From NCBI GenBank assembly GCA_050700115.1, contig JBOHGG010000003.1, forward strand, positions 62,001 through 126,000: a stretch of DNA of 64,000 bases, read 5' to 3'. The stretch comes from GCA-003244245 sp050700115. Its GTDB lineage: Bacteria; Actinomycetota; Actinomycetes; Mycobacteriales; Pseudonocardiaceae. This document shows, in pieces, positions 24,564-36,411 of the stretch. Made by a program: the position numbers and the translations under genes. Every line of letters starts with the position of its first letter. The first letter of the stretch is position 1. Under the pieces are notes generated by a model that saw nothing but the letters and a program-made list of their open reading frames with translations, did not search any database and had not been told where the DNA came from.

Positions 24564-26579
24564 CTAGGCCAACTGCTGCGGGTCGAGCTCGACGCGCAAC
24601 GGGTCAGGGAGCTTGCGGGCGCTGCGCCCGGCCTGCAGCGCGGCCAGCGCGGTGGCCAGGGCCAGTCCCTGGGAGCGCGGAACCCGGACCAGCAGCCGCT
24701 CCCGCCCACCTTCGGGTTCCCCCGGAACCGGCACCGGACCCAGCACCTCGGCCCCAGCGGGCACCTCGAGGCCCGCCACGGTGTCTGGTGTGCCGTCCAG
24801 CGCGGCCATCCGCACCGCAGGTGGGAAGCCGAGCTCGGTGCGAGCGCTCAGCTCGGCGCGCGCGTGGCCGACCGGATCCCATCGGATCAGCGCCTGCACC
24901 GTGGCCAGCGACGCCTCGGCGACCACGACCACCCGGCCACCGTCGGCCGCGGGCTCGACCATCGCGGCCGCGGTCATCCACCGGCGCAGCGCCTCCTCCG
25001 CCGCGCGCAGGTCGGGGCGGGCCAGCAGCCCAGCGGCATCCAGCAACAGCGCCGCCCCGTACCGGGCCAACGGCTCCGCTCCAGGGGTGGCCACCACCAG
25101 CGCCGGCCCGGGCGGTACGTCCGCCAGCACCTCCCCCCCGCCAGCACCTCCCCCGCCGGAGGTACCCCCGCCGGAGGTAAGCAGTGGCACCCCAGGGAAG
25201 GCGCGGCCAAGCTCCTCTGCGGTGCGGCCAGCGCCGATCACCATCGCGCGAAGCCGGCCGCAACCGCAGGCCGGGCACCGGTAGCCGGCCTCGGCGGCGC
25301 CGCACCACCGGCAGCCGGCCTGACCGGCGGCGAGCAGCGCCAGCGGGCCGGCGCAGCGCCGGCAGCGGGCCGCGGTACGGCATTGCTGGCAGGCCAGCGC
25401 GGGAACGTAGCCGCGGCGGGGCACCTGCACCAGTACCGGCCGGTCGCGACCCAGCGCCGCGCGCGCCGCTTCGAACGCCACCGCGGGCAGCCGCGCCGCG
25501 CGGGCAGCCGGATCCCGGGCGAGCTGGGTGTCGTCCTCCCCGATCGCGGTGACCCTCGGCGTCACGGAGCGCACCACGTCCCGGGCAGCGGTGATCTCGT
25601 GCGCCCATCCGGTGTCGACCGACAGCTGCGTCTCCGCGGTGCGGGCATGGCCGGCCACCAGCAGCGCCCCACCCTCGAGCACGGCACGCTGGCCGAGCAC
25701 CAGCCGGGTGTGCGGGTAAGGGGCCCGCGGCTCAGCGTGCAGGTCGTCACCGTCGTCCCACAACACCATCAGTCCCAGGTCGGCAACCGGGGCGAAGGCC
25801 GCGGCGCGGGTGCCGACCACGATGCGCACCACGCCCCGCCGCACCGCCAACCACCGGCGGTAGCGCTGGGCGGGCCCGGACCCAGCGGCCAGGGTGATCA
25901 CCACGTCGGGCCCGGCGAGCGCGGCCACGGCGGCGTGCACCCGCGCGGTGTCCCGATGGTCGGGCAGTACCAGCAGTGCGCCCCGTCCGGCGGCGGCGAC
26001 GGTGACCGCGGCCTCCGCGAGCCGAGCGGGCCAATCCTCCCCCGGTAGCGCCTGCCAGCACGCATGCGCCGCCCGACCGTGGTGCAGTGCATCCAGAAAG
26101 GCCGGTCCGCGAGGGTAGCGCCCCCATCCGGGCGCTGCGGGTCGCTGCGGACGGGCCACGGCCGGTGAAACCGGCTCGGCCTCGACGCGAGCATGCCGCG
26201 GCGGCACGGCCAGGCGCAGCACGTCGCTCATGGTGCCCGCGCACCGGTCAGCCACCGCCCGAGCCAGCGCAGCGACCTGCGGGCTGAGCGCCGGCTCGGC
26301 GGAGACCACTCGGTGCAGCCAGCCGAGCCGGCCCGGATGGTCGGATCGCTCGGATCGTTGCAGCAGCCAGCCGTCCACCAGCCGTCCGGCGAAACGGACC
26401 CGGAGGCGCACGCCGGGCACCGCTGTCGCGTCGAGCTCGGCGGGCACCTGGTAGTCGAAGGGACGGTCCAGGTGGGCCAACGGGGTATTCACGCACACCA
26501 GCGCGACGGGCAACGCGGCAGCCGGGCTCTGCTGCCCCCGGCGGGGCTGTCCCCGACCCGACCGGCTGGCACTGTTCAC
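24564..26579 (-). CDS. priA: Primosomal protein N' (PriA), helicase-degenerate actinobacterial form
   Basis: Replication-restart protein of 671 aa. The N-terminal 3'-DNA-binding part (VNTPLAHLDRPFDYQVP) and central zinc cysteines (CQQCRTAARCRRC ... CRWCG ... CPACGCG) are conserved. The expected Walker A is not visible and the DEEH box reads LWDDGDD, so it probably lacks helicase activity, as is known for actinobacterial PriA. A Gly-rich run (TSGGGGAGGG, near residue 470) is coded by a 15-base tandem repeat. It lies upstream of def in the conserved order. Confidence 0.93.
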   Translation of the reverse strand: MNSASRSGRGQPRRGQQSPAAALPVALVCVNTPLAHLDRPFDYQVPAELDATAVPGVRLRVRFAGRLVDGWLLQRSERSDHPGRLGWLHRVVSAEPALSPQVAALARAVADRCAGTMSDVLRLAVPPRHARVEAEPVSPAVARPQRPAAPGWGRYPRGPAFLDALHHGRAAHACWQALPGEDWPARLAEAAVTVAAAGRGALLVLPDHRDTARVHAAVAALAGPDVVITLAAGSGPAQRYRRWLAVRRGVVRIVVGTRAAAFAPVADLGLMVLWDDGDDLHAEPRAPYPHTRLVLGQRAVLEGGALLVAGHARTAETQLSVDTGWAHEITAARDVVRSVTPRVTAIGEDDTQLARDPAARAARLPAVAFEAARAALGRDRPVLVQVPRRGYVPALACQQCRTAARCRRCAGPLALLAAGQAGCRWCGAAEAGYRCPACGCGRLRAMVIGAGRTAEELGRAFPGVPLLTSGGGTSGGGGAGGGEVLADVPPGPALVVATPGAEPLARYGAALLLDAAGLLARPDLRAAEEALRRWMTAAAMVEPAADGGRVVVVAEASLATVQALIRWDPVGHARAELSARTELGFPPAVRMAALDGTPDTVAGLEVPAGAEVLGPVPVPGEPEGGRERLLVRVPRSQGLALATALAALQAGRSARKLPDPLRVELDPQQLA
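25123..25184 (-). repeat. 15-bp tandem repeat inside priA
   Basis: Four consecutive units beginning GCCAGCACCTCC (twice) and GCCGGAGGTA (twice) in the plus-strand reading, three of them exactly 15 bases. They code for the Gly/Thr/Ser-rich linker of PriA. Because units are multiples of three, copy number changes would alter linker length without frameshift. Confidence 0.6.
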
Positions 26580-26659
26580 CGGGCGGGTCTACCAGAGCGC
26601 CCCGTCAGCTCCAAGGTCCAGACCATCGCGCCCGCGATCTCCATTGGGCTGCTCCGATG

Positions 26660-27742
26660 TTAGCCGGGCTTGCGGGCGAGGACGGCACTACGGTCGGCGG
26701 TGATGATGCGGTGTTCGACATCGACGAAGCCAGCCTGGTGTGCCATCTCGGCGAGTTCGCGGGTTGAGTAGCACTTGCCGGGCGTGGAGTGCATCAGCAG
26801 CACCGAATACTCCGCCACCGGCAACCGACCGCGCTTGTCGGCGTCGATGTGGGTGTCGTGGTCGACCCACCATCCCCCCGGTGGCAGGGCGGCGTAGGAG
26901 GCGGCCAGCAGGCTAGCCACGTGCTCGGTATCCCAGTCGTGCAGCACGTGGGAGTACAGGTGAACGTCGTAACCGGTGGGCAGCGGATCGGTGAACATGT
27001 CGCCCGTGATGACGTCGACCCGGTCGTGGTAACCCCGGTCGGCCAGCAGGGTTCGCGCTGCGGCGTCAACCGGGGTGCGTTCGAACACCGTCGCTCGCGT
27101 GCCAGGTCGCCGGTTGAGTAGAGCGCACGCGTAAATTCCCGAACTGCCCCCCACGTCGAGCACCCGCTGGGCGGGTACATCGTCCAGGGCGGCGGCGAGC
27201 GCGGGACCGAGGAAAGCGCCGCGGGCGTCCATCGCCGCGGTGATGCGCCGGGCGAAGTCGGCCTGGCTCAACCGCGCCGACCAGTCCCGCTGCCGCGACG
27301 CCTCCTCGCCACCCATGCCGGTCGAGGCGGTGGCGCTGGCCCACGCCGCGGGCACCCCGGTGCGCAGCACCTCGGTGAGCTCACGGCAGGCAGGGCGCTC
27401 GGCCAGGGAGGCGTAGTAGGCGCGCAGGTCGAACGGCGAACCCTCGGCCAGATGGGTGCGAGCCAGCGCCGTGACCGTCACCTCGTCGTCGCGGTCGAGA
27501 TCGCGATCGATCAGCCCGAGCGCCGCGCAGTAGGTCAGCAGCACGTCGGTCGGGCGCGCGGCGACACCCAACTCCCCACACGCTTGCTCTGCGGTCACCG
27601 GCCCGCGTTGCGTCAGCCAGGAGAACAGATCGAGCTCCGCCACCGCGGCGATCAACAGGTCCGCTGCGTACGCCCCATCGCGGACCCGGTAGAGCACCGT
27701 GGGGTCGGGGGTGCTGCCACTCACGAGCCGGCCCAGGCTCAC
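26660..27742 (-). CDS. O-methyltransferase, family 2 type
   Basis: SAM-dependent methyltransferase of 360 aa with the two-part layout of acetylserotonin/natural-product O-methyltransferases. It has an N-terminal winged-helix dimerisation domain (AYAADLLIAAVAELDLFSWL ... EQACGELGVAARPTDVLLTYCAALGL), then VLDVGGSSGIYACALLNRRP (motif I), VDVITGDMFTDPLP, LYSHVLHDWD and a closing FVDVEHRIITAD. The GTG overlaps the coaBC stop (GTGA). It occupies the position where metK is found in related genomes. The substrate is unknown. Confidence 0.88.
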   Translation of the reverse strand: MSLGRLVSGSTPDPTVLYRVRDGAYAADLLIAAVAELDLFSWLTQRGPVTAEQACGELGVAARPTDVLLTYCAALGLIDRDLDRDDEVTVTALARTHLAEGSPFDLRAYYASLAERPACRELTEVLRTGVPAAWASATASTGMGGEEASRQRDWSARLSQADFARRITAAMDARGAFLGPALAAALDDVPAQRVLDVGGSSGIYACALLNRRPGTRATVFERTPVDAAARTLLADRGYHDRVDVITGDMFTDPLPTGYDVHLYSHVLHDWDTEHVASLLAASYAALPPGGWWVDHDTHIDADKRGRLPVAEYSVLLMHSTPGKCYSTRELAEMAHQAGFVDVEHRIITADRSAVLARKPG

Positions 27743-28983
27743 CCGGTCAGCCGGGCCGCGACGGCGTCCCAGACGTACGAGGCGAGCAGCGTCTTGGGGC
27801 CCTCGGGCAGCTCGAGCTCGACGCCGTCGTCGCTGAGCAGCCAGCCTGCGTTGTGTTCGACCTCGAACGCGCGACCCTCCCCGACCGTGTTGACCACCAG
27901 CAGGTCGCAGCCCTTGCGGGCGAGTTTGGCCCGGCCGTGCGCGAGCACTCCACCGTCGGAGTCTCCGGTCTCGGCTGCGAAACCGACCACCACCTGACCC
28001 TGCGGGCGGCCTCGCACCAGTTCGGCCAGAATGTCCGGGTTGAGAATCAGCGGCAGCGGATCCGGGTCCGAATCGAGCTTCTTGATCTTGCTGGGACGGG
28101 CGTTGACCGGGCGGAAGTCCGCGACGGCGGCGGCCATCACCACCGCATCGGCGTCCGGCGCCGCCTTGAGCACGGCCTCTCGCAGCTCGCGCGCGGTACC
28201 CACGACGACCACCTCGACGCCGGCCGGATCGGTCAGATCGGCGGTGTGGGCCGTGACAAGCGTCACCCGCGCACCGCGCTGGGCCGCGACTCGGGCCAGC
28301 GCATAGCCCTGTCGCCCGGAGGACCGGTTACCCAGGTAACGCACCGGGTCCAGGGGTTCGCGAGTACCACCGGCGGAGATCACCACCCGCCGGCCGGTGA
28401 GATCCCGCGGCAGGGTGTCTGATCGGTGGAGCAGCAAGGTGGCGAGGTCGACGATCTCGGTGGGTTCCGGCAGCCGGCCGGCACCGGAGTCGGCGCCGGT
28501 GAGCCGCCCGGTCGCGGGCTGCGCGACGACGGTTCCACGCGAGCGCAACACTGCGACGTTGTGCACCGTTGCCGCGTGCTCCCACATCTCGGTGTGCATT
28601 GCGGGCACCAGCAACACCGGGCAACGGGCGGTGAGCAGCGTGGCGCAGAGCAGATCGTCGGCCCGGCCGTGGGCGGCGCGAGCCAGTAGATCCGCGGTAG
28701 CCGGGGCGACCAGGACCAGATCGGCGGTCTGCCCCAACCGCACGTGCGGCACCTCAGGGACGTCGGTGAACAGACCGCGCTGCACCGGTAGTCCAGACAG
28801 CGCCTCCCAGGTCGGGGCACCGACGAACCGCAGGGCAGCCTCGGTGGGAACCACCTGGACCTGGTGCCCCGCTTCGGTGAGCCGGCGGAGCACCTCACAT
28901 ACCTTGTAGGCGGCGATACCACCCGCAACGCCGAGCACGATCCGCCGGGGTAGGTCCGGCCGGACCGGCCCGGCGTGTGTCAC
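27739..28983 (-). CDS. coaBC: Bifunctional phosphopantothenoylcysteine decarboxylase / phosphopantothenate-cysteine ligase
   Basis: Two successive steps of coenzyme A synthesis in one 414-aa chain. The N-terminal flavoprotein (CoaC) shows GVAGGIAAYKVCEVLRRL, the PAMHTEMWEH active-site segment and an FMN-binding region. The C-terminal CoaB part starts near GRRVVISAGGTREPLDPVRYLGNRSSGRQG and includes AAAVADFRP and KIKK. It overlaps rpoZ upstream and the O-methyltransferase downstream by four bases each. Confidence 0.97.
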   Translation of the reverse strand: MTHAGPVRPDLPRRIVLGVAGGIAAYKVCEVLRRLTEAGHQVQVVPTEAALRFVGAPTWEALSGLPVQRGLFTDVPEVPHVRLGQTADLVLVAPATADLLARAAHGRADDLLCATLLTARCPVLLVPAMHTEMWEHAATVHNVAVLRSRGTVVAQPATGRLTGADSGAGRLPEPTEIVDLATLLLHRSDTLPRDLTGRRVVISAGGTREPLDPVRYLGNRSSGRQGYALARVAAQRGARVTLVTAHTADLTDPAGVEVVVVGTARELREAVLKAAPDADAVVMAAAVADFRPVNARPSKIKKLDSDPDPLPLILNPDILAELVRGRPQGQVVVGFAAETGDSDGGVLAHGRAKLARKGCDLLVVNTVGEGRAFEVEHNAGWLLSDDGVELELPEGPKTLLASYVWDAVAARLTG

Positions 28984-29270
28984 TCGCCCTCGGTGTGCTC
29001 GAGTAGGCCGCTGTGGATCTCCCGCAACGCGATCGACAGCGGCTTCTCCCGCGCCCCTGGCTCGACCAGCGGGCCGACGTACTCCAGCAGGCCCTCCCCG
29101 AGCTGGGCGTAGTAGTCGTTGATCTGGCGCGCCCGCTTGGCCCCGAAGATGACCAGAGCGTACTTCGAGCTGACCTTGCCCAGCAGGTCGTCGATCGGGG
29201 GGTTGGTGATGCCCTCAGGGGCAGCGACCGAGGGTGCGCTCAGCGCACCCAATTCGGTGGGGATGCTCAC
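28980..29270 (-). CDS. rpoZ: RNA polymerase omega subunit
   Basis: A 96-aa protein that helps assemble and stabilise RNA polymerase by binding the beta' subunit. Seen: ITNPPIDDLLGKVSSKYALVIFGAKRARQINDYYAQLGEG, the core omega motif with its YxLV...AxRARQI pattern, and a C-terminal ALREIHSGLL. GTG start; its TGA overlaps the coaBC GTG. It follows gmk, the common arrangement. Confidence 0.96.
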   Translation of the reverse strand: MSIPTELGALSAPSVAAPEGITNPPIDDLLGKVSSKYALVIFGAKRARQINDYYAQLGEGLLEYVGPLVEPGAREKPLSIALREIHSGLLEHTEGE

Positions 29271-29289
29271 TCACTGTCTCCAGATGCCG

Positions 29290-29910
29290 TCAGATGTCAC
29301 CGGGGCCGGTCCGGCGGTGTCCGGAACCCGTGCCGACCATCAAGGTTATCAATTCCTGCGCGGCCCGTTGCACGTCGTCGTTGACAATCGTCGCATCGAA
29401 CTCCCCGACGGCGTCCAACTCCTCGCGTGCCACCCGCAACCGGCGCTCCCGCTCCGTGGGATCCTCAGTGCCACGGTCGGACAGCCGCGCATACAGCGCC
29501 TCCCAGGACGGCGGTACCAGCATCACCAGCAGTGCGCCGGTCATCGCGGCCCGAACCTGCCGGGCACCCTGCACTTCGATCTCCAGCAACATCGACCGGC
29601 CAGCGGCCAGGGCCGCGCGTACTGGCGCGGCTGGAGTGCCGTAACAGTTACCGGCGTACTCGGCGTACTCCAAGAACTCACCACGTGCGACCATTCGCGT
29701 GAAGGTGGCGTGGTCCACGTAGCGGTAATGCTCATCGGGCCGTTGGCCGACACGAGGTGGCCGGGTGGTCACCGAGACGCTGACAACCAGCTGCGGCCAG
29801 CGCCGCGCCACCTCGGCGACCACGCTGGACTTGCCGACCCCGGAGGGGCCTGAGACAACGGTGAGTCGGGGTCCGGCGACCACGCTGGACCCCGACTCAC
29901 ACGCCATCAC
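29290..29910 (-). CDS. gmk: Guanylate kinase
   Basis: Phosphorylates GMP to GDP with ATP. The 206-aa protein has the P-loop VSGPSGVGKSSVV, the GMP-binding region SVSVTTRPPRVGQRPDEHYRYVDHATF and FLEYAEYAGNCYGTP, then LLEIEVQGARQVR. Starts at a GTG, with an ATG two codons on as an alternative. The extension before GPRLTVVSGPSG is about 11 residues, slightly longer than usual. It lies between mihF and rpoZ. Confidence 0.97.
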   Translation of the reverse strand: MMACESGSSVVAGPRLTVVSGPSGVGKSSVVAEVARRWPQLVVSVSVTTRPPRVGQRPDEHYRYVDHATFTRMVARGEFLEYAEYAGNCYGTPAAPVRAALAAGRSMLLEIEVQGARQVRAAMTGALLVMLVPPSWEALYARLSDRGTEDPTERERRLRVAREELDAVGEFDATIVNDDVQRAAQELITLMVGTGSGHRRTGPGDI

Positions 29911-29926
29911 TCTGGGTCACTCTACG

Positions 29927-30244
29927 TCATTCTGGGCCGAACTCGCTGAGCAGCGCCTTGCGCTGGCGGTCACCAAGCCCGCGCAGCCGCCGGCTGGCAG
30001 CGATCTCCAGCCGCTCCATGATCTGCTGGGCACGAACCTTGCCCACGCCGGGCAGGGCCTCGAGCAAAGCCGAAACCTTCATCTTGCCCAGGATGTCGTC
30101 GCTGTCGGACTGAGCGAGAACCTCCGTGAGGTTGGTCCCGCCGCGCTTGAGGCGTTCTTTGAGCTCGGCCCTGGCACGTCGGGCAGCGGCCGCCTTCTCC
30201 AGCGCAGCGGCCCGCTGCTCCTCGGTCAGCTCGGGAAGGGCCAC
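29927..30244 (-). CDS. mihF: Integration host factor, actinobacterial type (mIHF)
   Basis: Nucleoid-associated protein known only in actinobacteria, required for mycobacteriophage L5 integration and chromosome organisation. The 105-aa product is a long basic N-terminal helix (LEKAAAARRARAELKERLKRG) followed by the helix-two-turn-helix core (KMKVSALLEALPGVGKVRAQQIMERLEIAASRRLRGLG). The GTG start is preceded by GGAGGAGACC. It sits between pyrF and gmk as in Mycobacterium. Confidence 0.96.
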   Translation of the reverse strand: MALPELTEEQRAAALEKAAAARRARAELKERLKRGGTNLTEVLAQSDSDDILGKMKVSALLEALPGVGKVRAQQIMERLEIAASRRLRGLGDRQRKALLSEFGPE

Positions 30245-30323
30245 GGTCTCCTCCGTCGATTGCTAGTGCTTAGGAATGGTTCTGGATTGGTGCGGCGACC
30301 GTATCCCCAGGGCAGTCCGCCGT

Positions 30324-31200
30324 TCAACGCGGGGTCCCACCCCCGACCTGCCGCGACGGGAATTGAAGCAGGTCTGTCGCCTCGTCGGCGATCAGCCGTG
30401 CGGCGTGTCGCAGGAACTCCGGCTCGGGTCCATGCCGCAGCACGTCACGTGAGGTGGTCGGGACAACGTTGCGGGCCGCCACACCGAAGACCTTGGGCAG
30501 GTCGGCAAGGCAGGCGCCCTGTGCGCCTATCCCGGGGACCAGTATCGGGCCGTTGAGTGCCTCCAACCGCAGTGCCCCGGCCGCTGTAGTGGCCCCCACC
30601 ACGACACCGAAATCGCCGGGGTGACCGGCATTGCGCGAGGCAACGGCGTCGATCACCGATTGCGCGACCGTGCTTCCGGTACCGGTGACCGCGGTCTGCA
30701 GGTCGGCGCCCTCCGGGTTGGAGCTCAGCGCCAGCACGAACACCCCCCGCCCGGTCTGGCCGGCCAGCTCGAACGCCGGATCCAACGCACCGACCCCGAG
30801 GTAGGGCGATACAGTGATCGCGTCTGCGGCCAGCGGCGCCCCGTCGCTGAGGTAGGCTGCGGCGTACCCGGCCATGGTGGAACCGATGTCCCCCCGCTTG
30901 ACGTCGAGCAGCACCAGCGCACCGGCATCCCGGGCCGCGGCCAGCACCCGCTCCAGCACGGCGATGCCCCGCGCCCCGTGCCGTTCGAAGAACGCCGACT
31001 GTGGCTTGACCAGCGCCACGACCGGCGCCAGCGCCTCCACCGCACCCAGCGCAAACCTCTCCAGCCCAGCCACATCGTCGCCCACCCCCCACCCCCGCAG
31101 CAGCTCAGGATGCGGATCAATCCCCACACACAACCTCCCCCGAACCCCCACAACACTCCTCAACCGCGCCCCGAACCCGCATTCAGCAGGCTCAGCGGGG

Positions 31201-31211
<11 letters not shown>
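30324..31211 (-). CDS. pyrF: Orotidine 5'-phosphate decarboxylase
   Basis: Last step of UMP synthesis, subfamily 2 form. Seen: LCVGIDPHPELL, LVLLDVKRGDIGSTMAGYAAAYL with the catalytic Lys/Asp set, DAITVSPYLGVGAL and PGIGAQG. The first 12 or so residues (VPSNPAEPAECG) are coded by a palindromic repeat, and the GTG start lies in its loop, 11 bases inside the end of carB. The usual start would be close to FGARLR, so the repeat seems to have supplied a new start region. Confidence 0.93.
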
Positions 31212-34561
<3,350 letters not shown>

Positions 34562-34578
<17 letters not shown>

Positions 34579-35197
34579 TGCTGCCTCCAGCGACGAGTCG
34601 TCGTACTCCATCCCGGAACACCGAGAAGCTCCGGGAGCGGTTGACGTCCACACTCATGTGTTGCGCGATCGCGGTGGCTGCCGCGACCTTCGGCAGACCA
34701 CCTCGGTGGTAATTGTGCTTCCGAAGCACGTATTCCAACGCTTCACAAGTACCACCGATGATAGCATCAGGGTTGCGATACTTCGCCTGTTTACCGAGCG
34801 AGACAGGAATCCGCGGATAGGCGGCGCAGAGCGCTGGAATATCACCGAAGAACCACGCTTCGAGCTCCTCGATAGCGATTCGGTTGATCACGTTCGCGCG
34901 GCGAATCTCCGGTGCTGTCGCGGCTGTCAGTAAGCCTGCGGCAGCAGCCATCTTCTCCATATCTTTTTTGAGCGCCAGGCAGTCGTCGTCATCGCGATCG
35001 ACGAGTACGATGAGATAGGTGTCCGCTTGATCGATTCTGGTCGCGTAGCCCTTTAGCCTGCTTGGAAGCTTCTTCAACAGATCCGATTTCCATCGGAATA
35101 CGCGTATCTCGAAGTCGATATCCGGGACGATACGTGGCAGCAATGTACGGAGCGCCTGCTCGGCAGAGCGCTCCTCGACCAGAACCTCAAGATTCAC
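34562..35197 (-). CDS. DUF4276 (Toprim-like) protein, partner of the adjacent ATPase
   Basis: The 211-aa protein begins LEVLVEERSAEQALRTLLPRIV with acidic residues near 8-9, followed by YLIVLVDRDDDDC (acidic cluster 67-72). These are the Toprim-like acidic sites expected in a metal-dependent nuclease. The family hallmark follows: IEELEAWFFGDIPALCAAYP near 109-126. DUF4276 proteins are often paired with AAA_21 ATPases in putative defence or OLD-like modules. Its ATG overlaps the ATPase stop by four bases and its end overlaps carB. GC is lower than in carA/carB, suggesting insertion. Confidence 0.85.
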
Positions 35198-36411
35198 GCG
35201 CTGACCCTCGTGTTAGGTCTACCACCTTGAACCAGCGGATCGCCAGCCTCGAAGTAGCCCTCCATCCACAGGTTCCCCAACAGGCCGCCCGCGTTGACCT
35301 GTGCGACCACTCGCCTCATGTCAGATGCTCTTATCCTGCGGGAGAAGCCCTCGTTGTCTCTGTAGAGCACCCACAACTCCTTGGGACGCAGTGCGTCTAC
35401 AAAGTACGGCGAATGTGTGGTGACGAGAAGCTGACTGCGGCCCGCCACTCCCCGTGCCTCCTCGGCCAAGACCTGGAGCAGTCTGGGGTGCAGAAAATTC
35501 TCTGGCTCTTCGATGCCCACAATCGGAGGAGGCGCAGGGTCGTACAGCACGGTGAGGTAGGCCAGCAACTTGAGTGTTCCGTCTGAGGCGTACTTCGCTA
35601 GAACGGGTTCGTCGAACGGCGCATCTTTGAACCTCAGAAGTAGCCGACCGTCGGCGAGCAGTTCCGTCTCAACCCGCTCAAGTTGAGGGACTCGGTCCGC
35701 GAGAACACGTAGGATCTCGTCGAGACGGTCGGGGCGCTGCTCCTTGAGATACTGGACGACATTTGGCATATTGTCACCGGTCTCAGACAGTCTCGCTTGT
35801 GGGCCGGCTTCGGGAACGGTGCGCTTGGTACCTCCGCTGAGGTAAGAGAGATACCACCCGGAGATGAATCGGCGCAGGCGTGCCACCCGTGGGTGGCGGG
35901 CCAGACCGCCAAGCGTGCTGACCGCAAGCAGGTCGGGGCTGTCAAGCCGCTCGTCGGTGTAATTGTCTCTGACGTTGTCATACAGAAAGCCCTCGCCGCG
36001 TTGAAAGCTGAGAATGTCCCTTGGCCGCCCAGAGCCCGGTGAGTTATTCCAACGCAGCAGCTCACCCATGACCACGGGGGAGCCGTTCTCCTCATCGAGT
36101 TCCAGGCGGTAGGTCACCAACCTTTCCCCGGGGGCCTGCCGGTAAGCGATCTCGATAGTGATCGGGCCACTCTCGCCGCGGCTGCGCAGCTCACGGATGC
36201 GGTTGCGGTGATCCCAGGCCGCGCGAAGGTTGGTAGTGAACGCTTCGCGCAAGAAGGCGAAAACGTCGAACACTGTGGATTTGCCGCTGCCGTTCGGGCC
36301 GAGCAGGACAGTGAGCGGCGTGAGGTCGCGGAACTCCACATCACGCAACACCCGATAGTTCTGGATGCGGAGACGCTGGATCTTGGCCTGTGCAGTTATC
36401 GACGTGGTCAT
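35194..36411 (-). CDS. AAA_21/ABC-type ATPase inserted between carA and carB
   Basis: A 405-aa ATPase of the OLD/RecF/SMC-like group. It opens IQRLRIQNYRVLRDVEF, then Walker A GPNGSGKST (38-46), a Q-loop/insertion region, the ABC-like signature YASDGTLKLLAYL (274-286), Walker B PPIVGIEEPENFLHP (about 295-309) and the switch His in LLVTTHSPYFVDAL (333). It overlaps the carA stop (ATGA) and couples to DUF4276. ATPase plus Toprim-like pairs include PARIS (AAA15 + DUF4435) and other abortive-infection systems. A phage-sensing ATPase with a nuclease-like effector is a reasonable hypothesis, not shown. Confidence 0.88.
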   Translation of the reverse strand: MTTSITAQAKIQRLRIQNYRVLRDVEFRDLTPLTVLLGPNGSGKSTVFDVFAFLREAFTTNLRAAWDHRNRIRELRSRGESGPITIEIAYRQAPGERLVTYRLELDEENGSPVVMGELLRWNNSPGSGRPRDILSFQRGEGFLYDNVRDNYTDERLDSPDLLAVSTLGGLARHPRVARLRRFISGWYLSYLSGGTKRTVPEAGPQARLSETGDNMPNVVQYLKEQRPDRLDEILRVLADRVPQLERVETELLADGRLLLRFKDAPFDEPVLAKYASDGTLKLLAYLTVLYDPAPPPIVGIEEPENFLHPRLLQVLAEEARGVAGRSQLLVTTHSPYFVDALRPKELWVLYRDNEGFSRRIRASDMRRVVAQVNAGGLLGNLWMEGYFEAGDPLVQGGRPNTRVSA

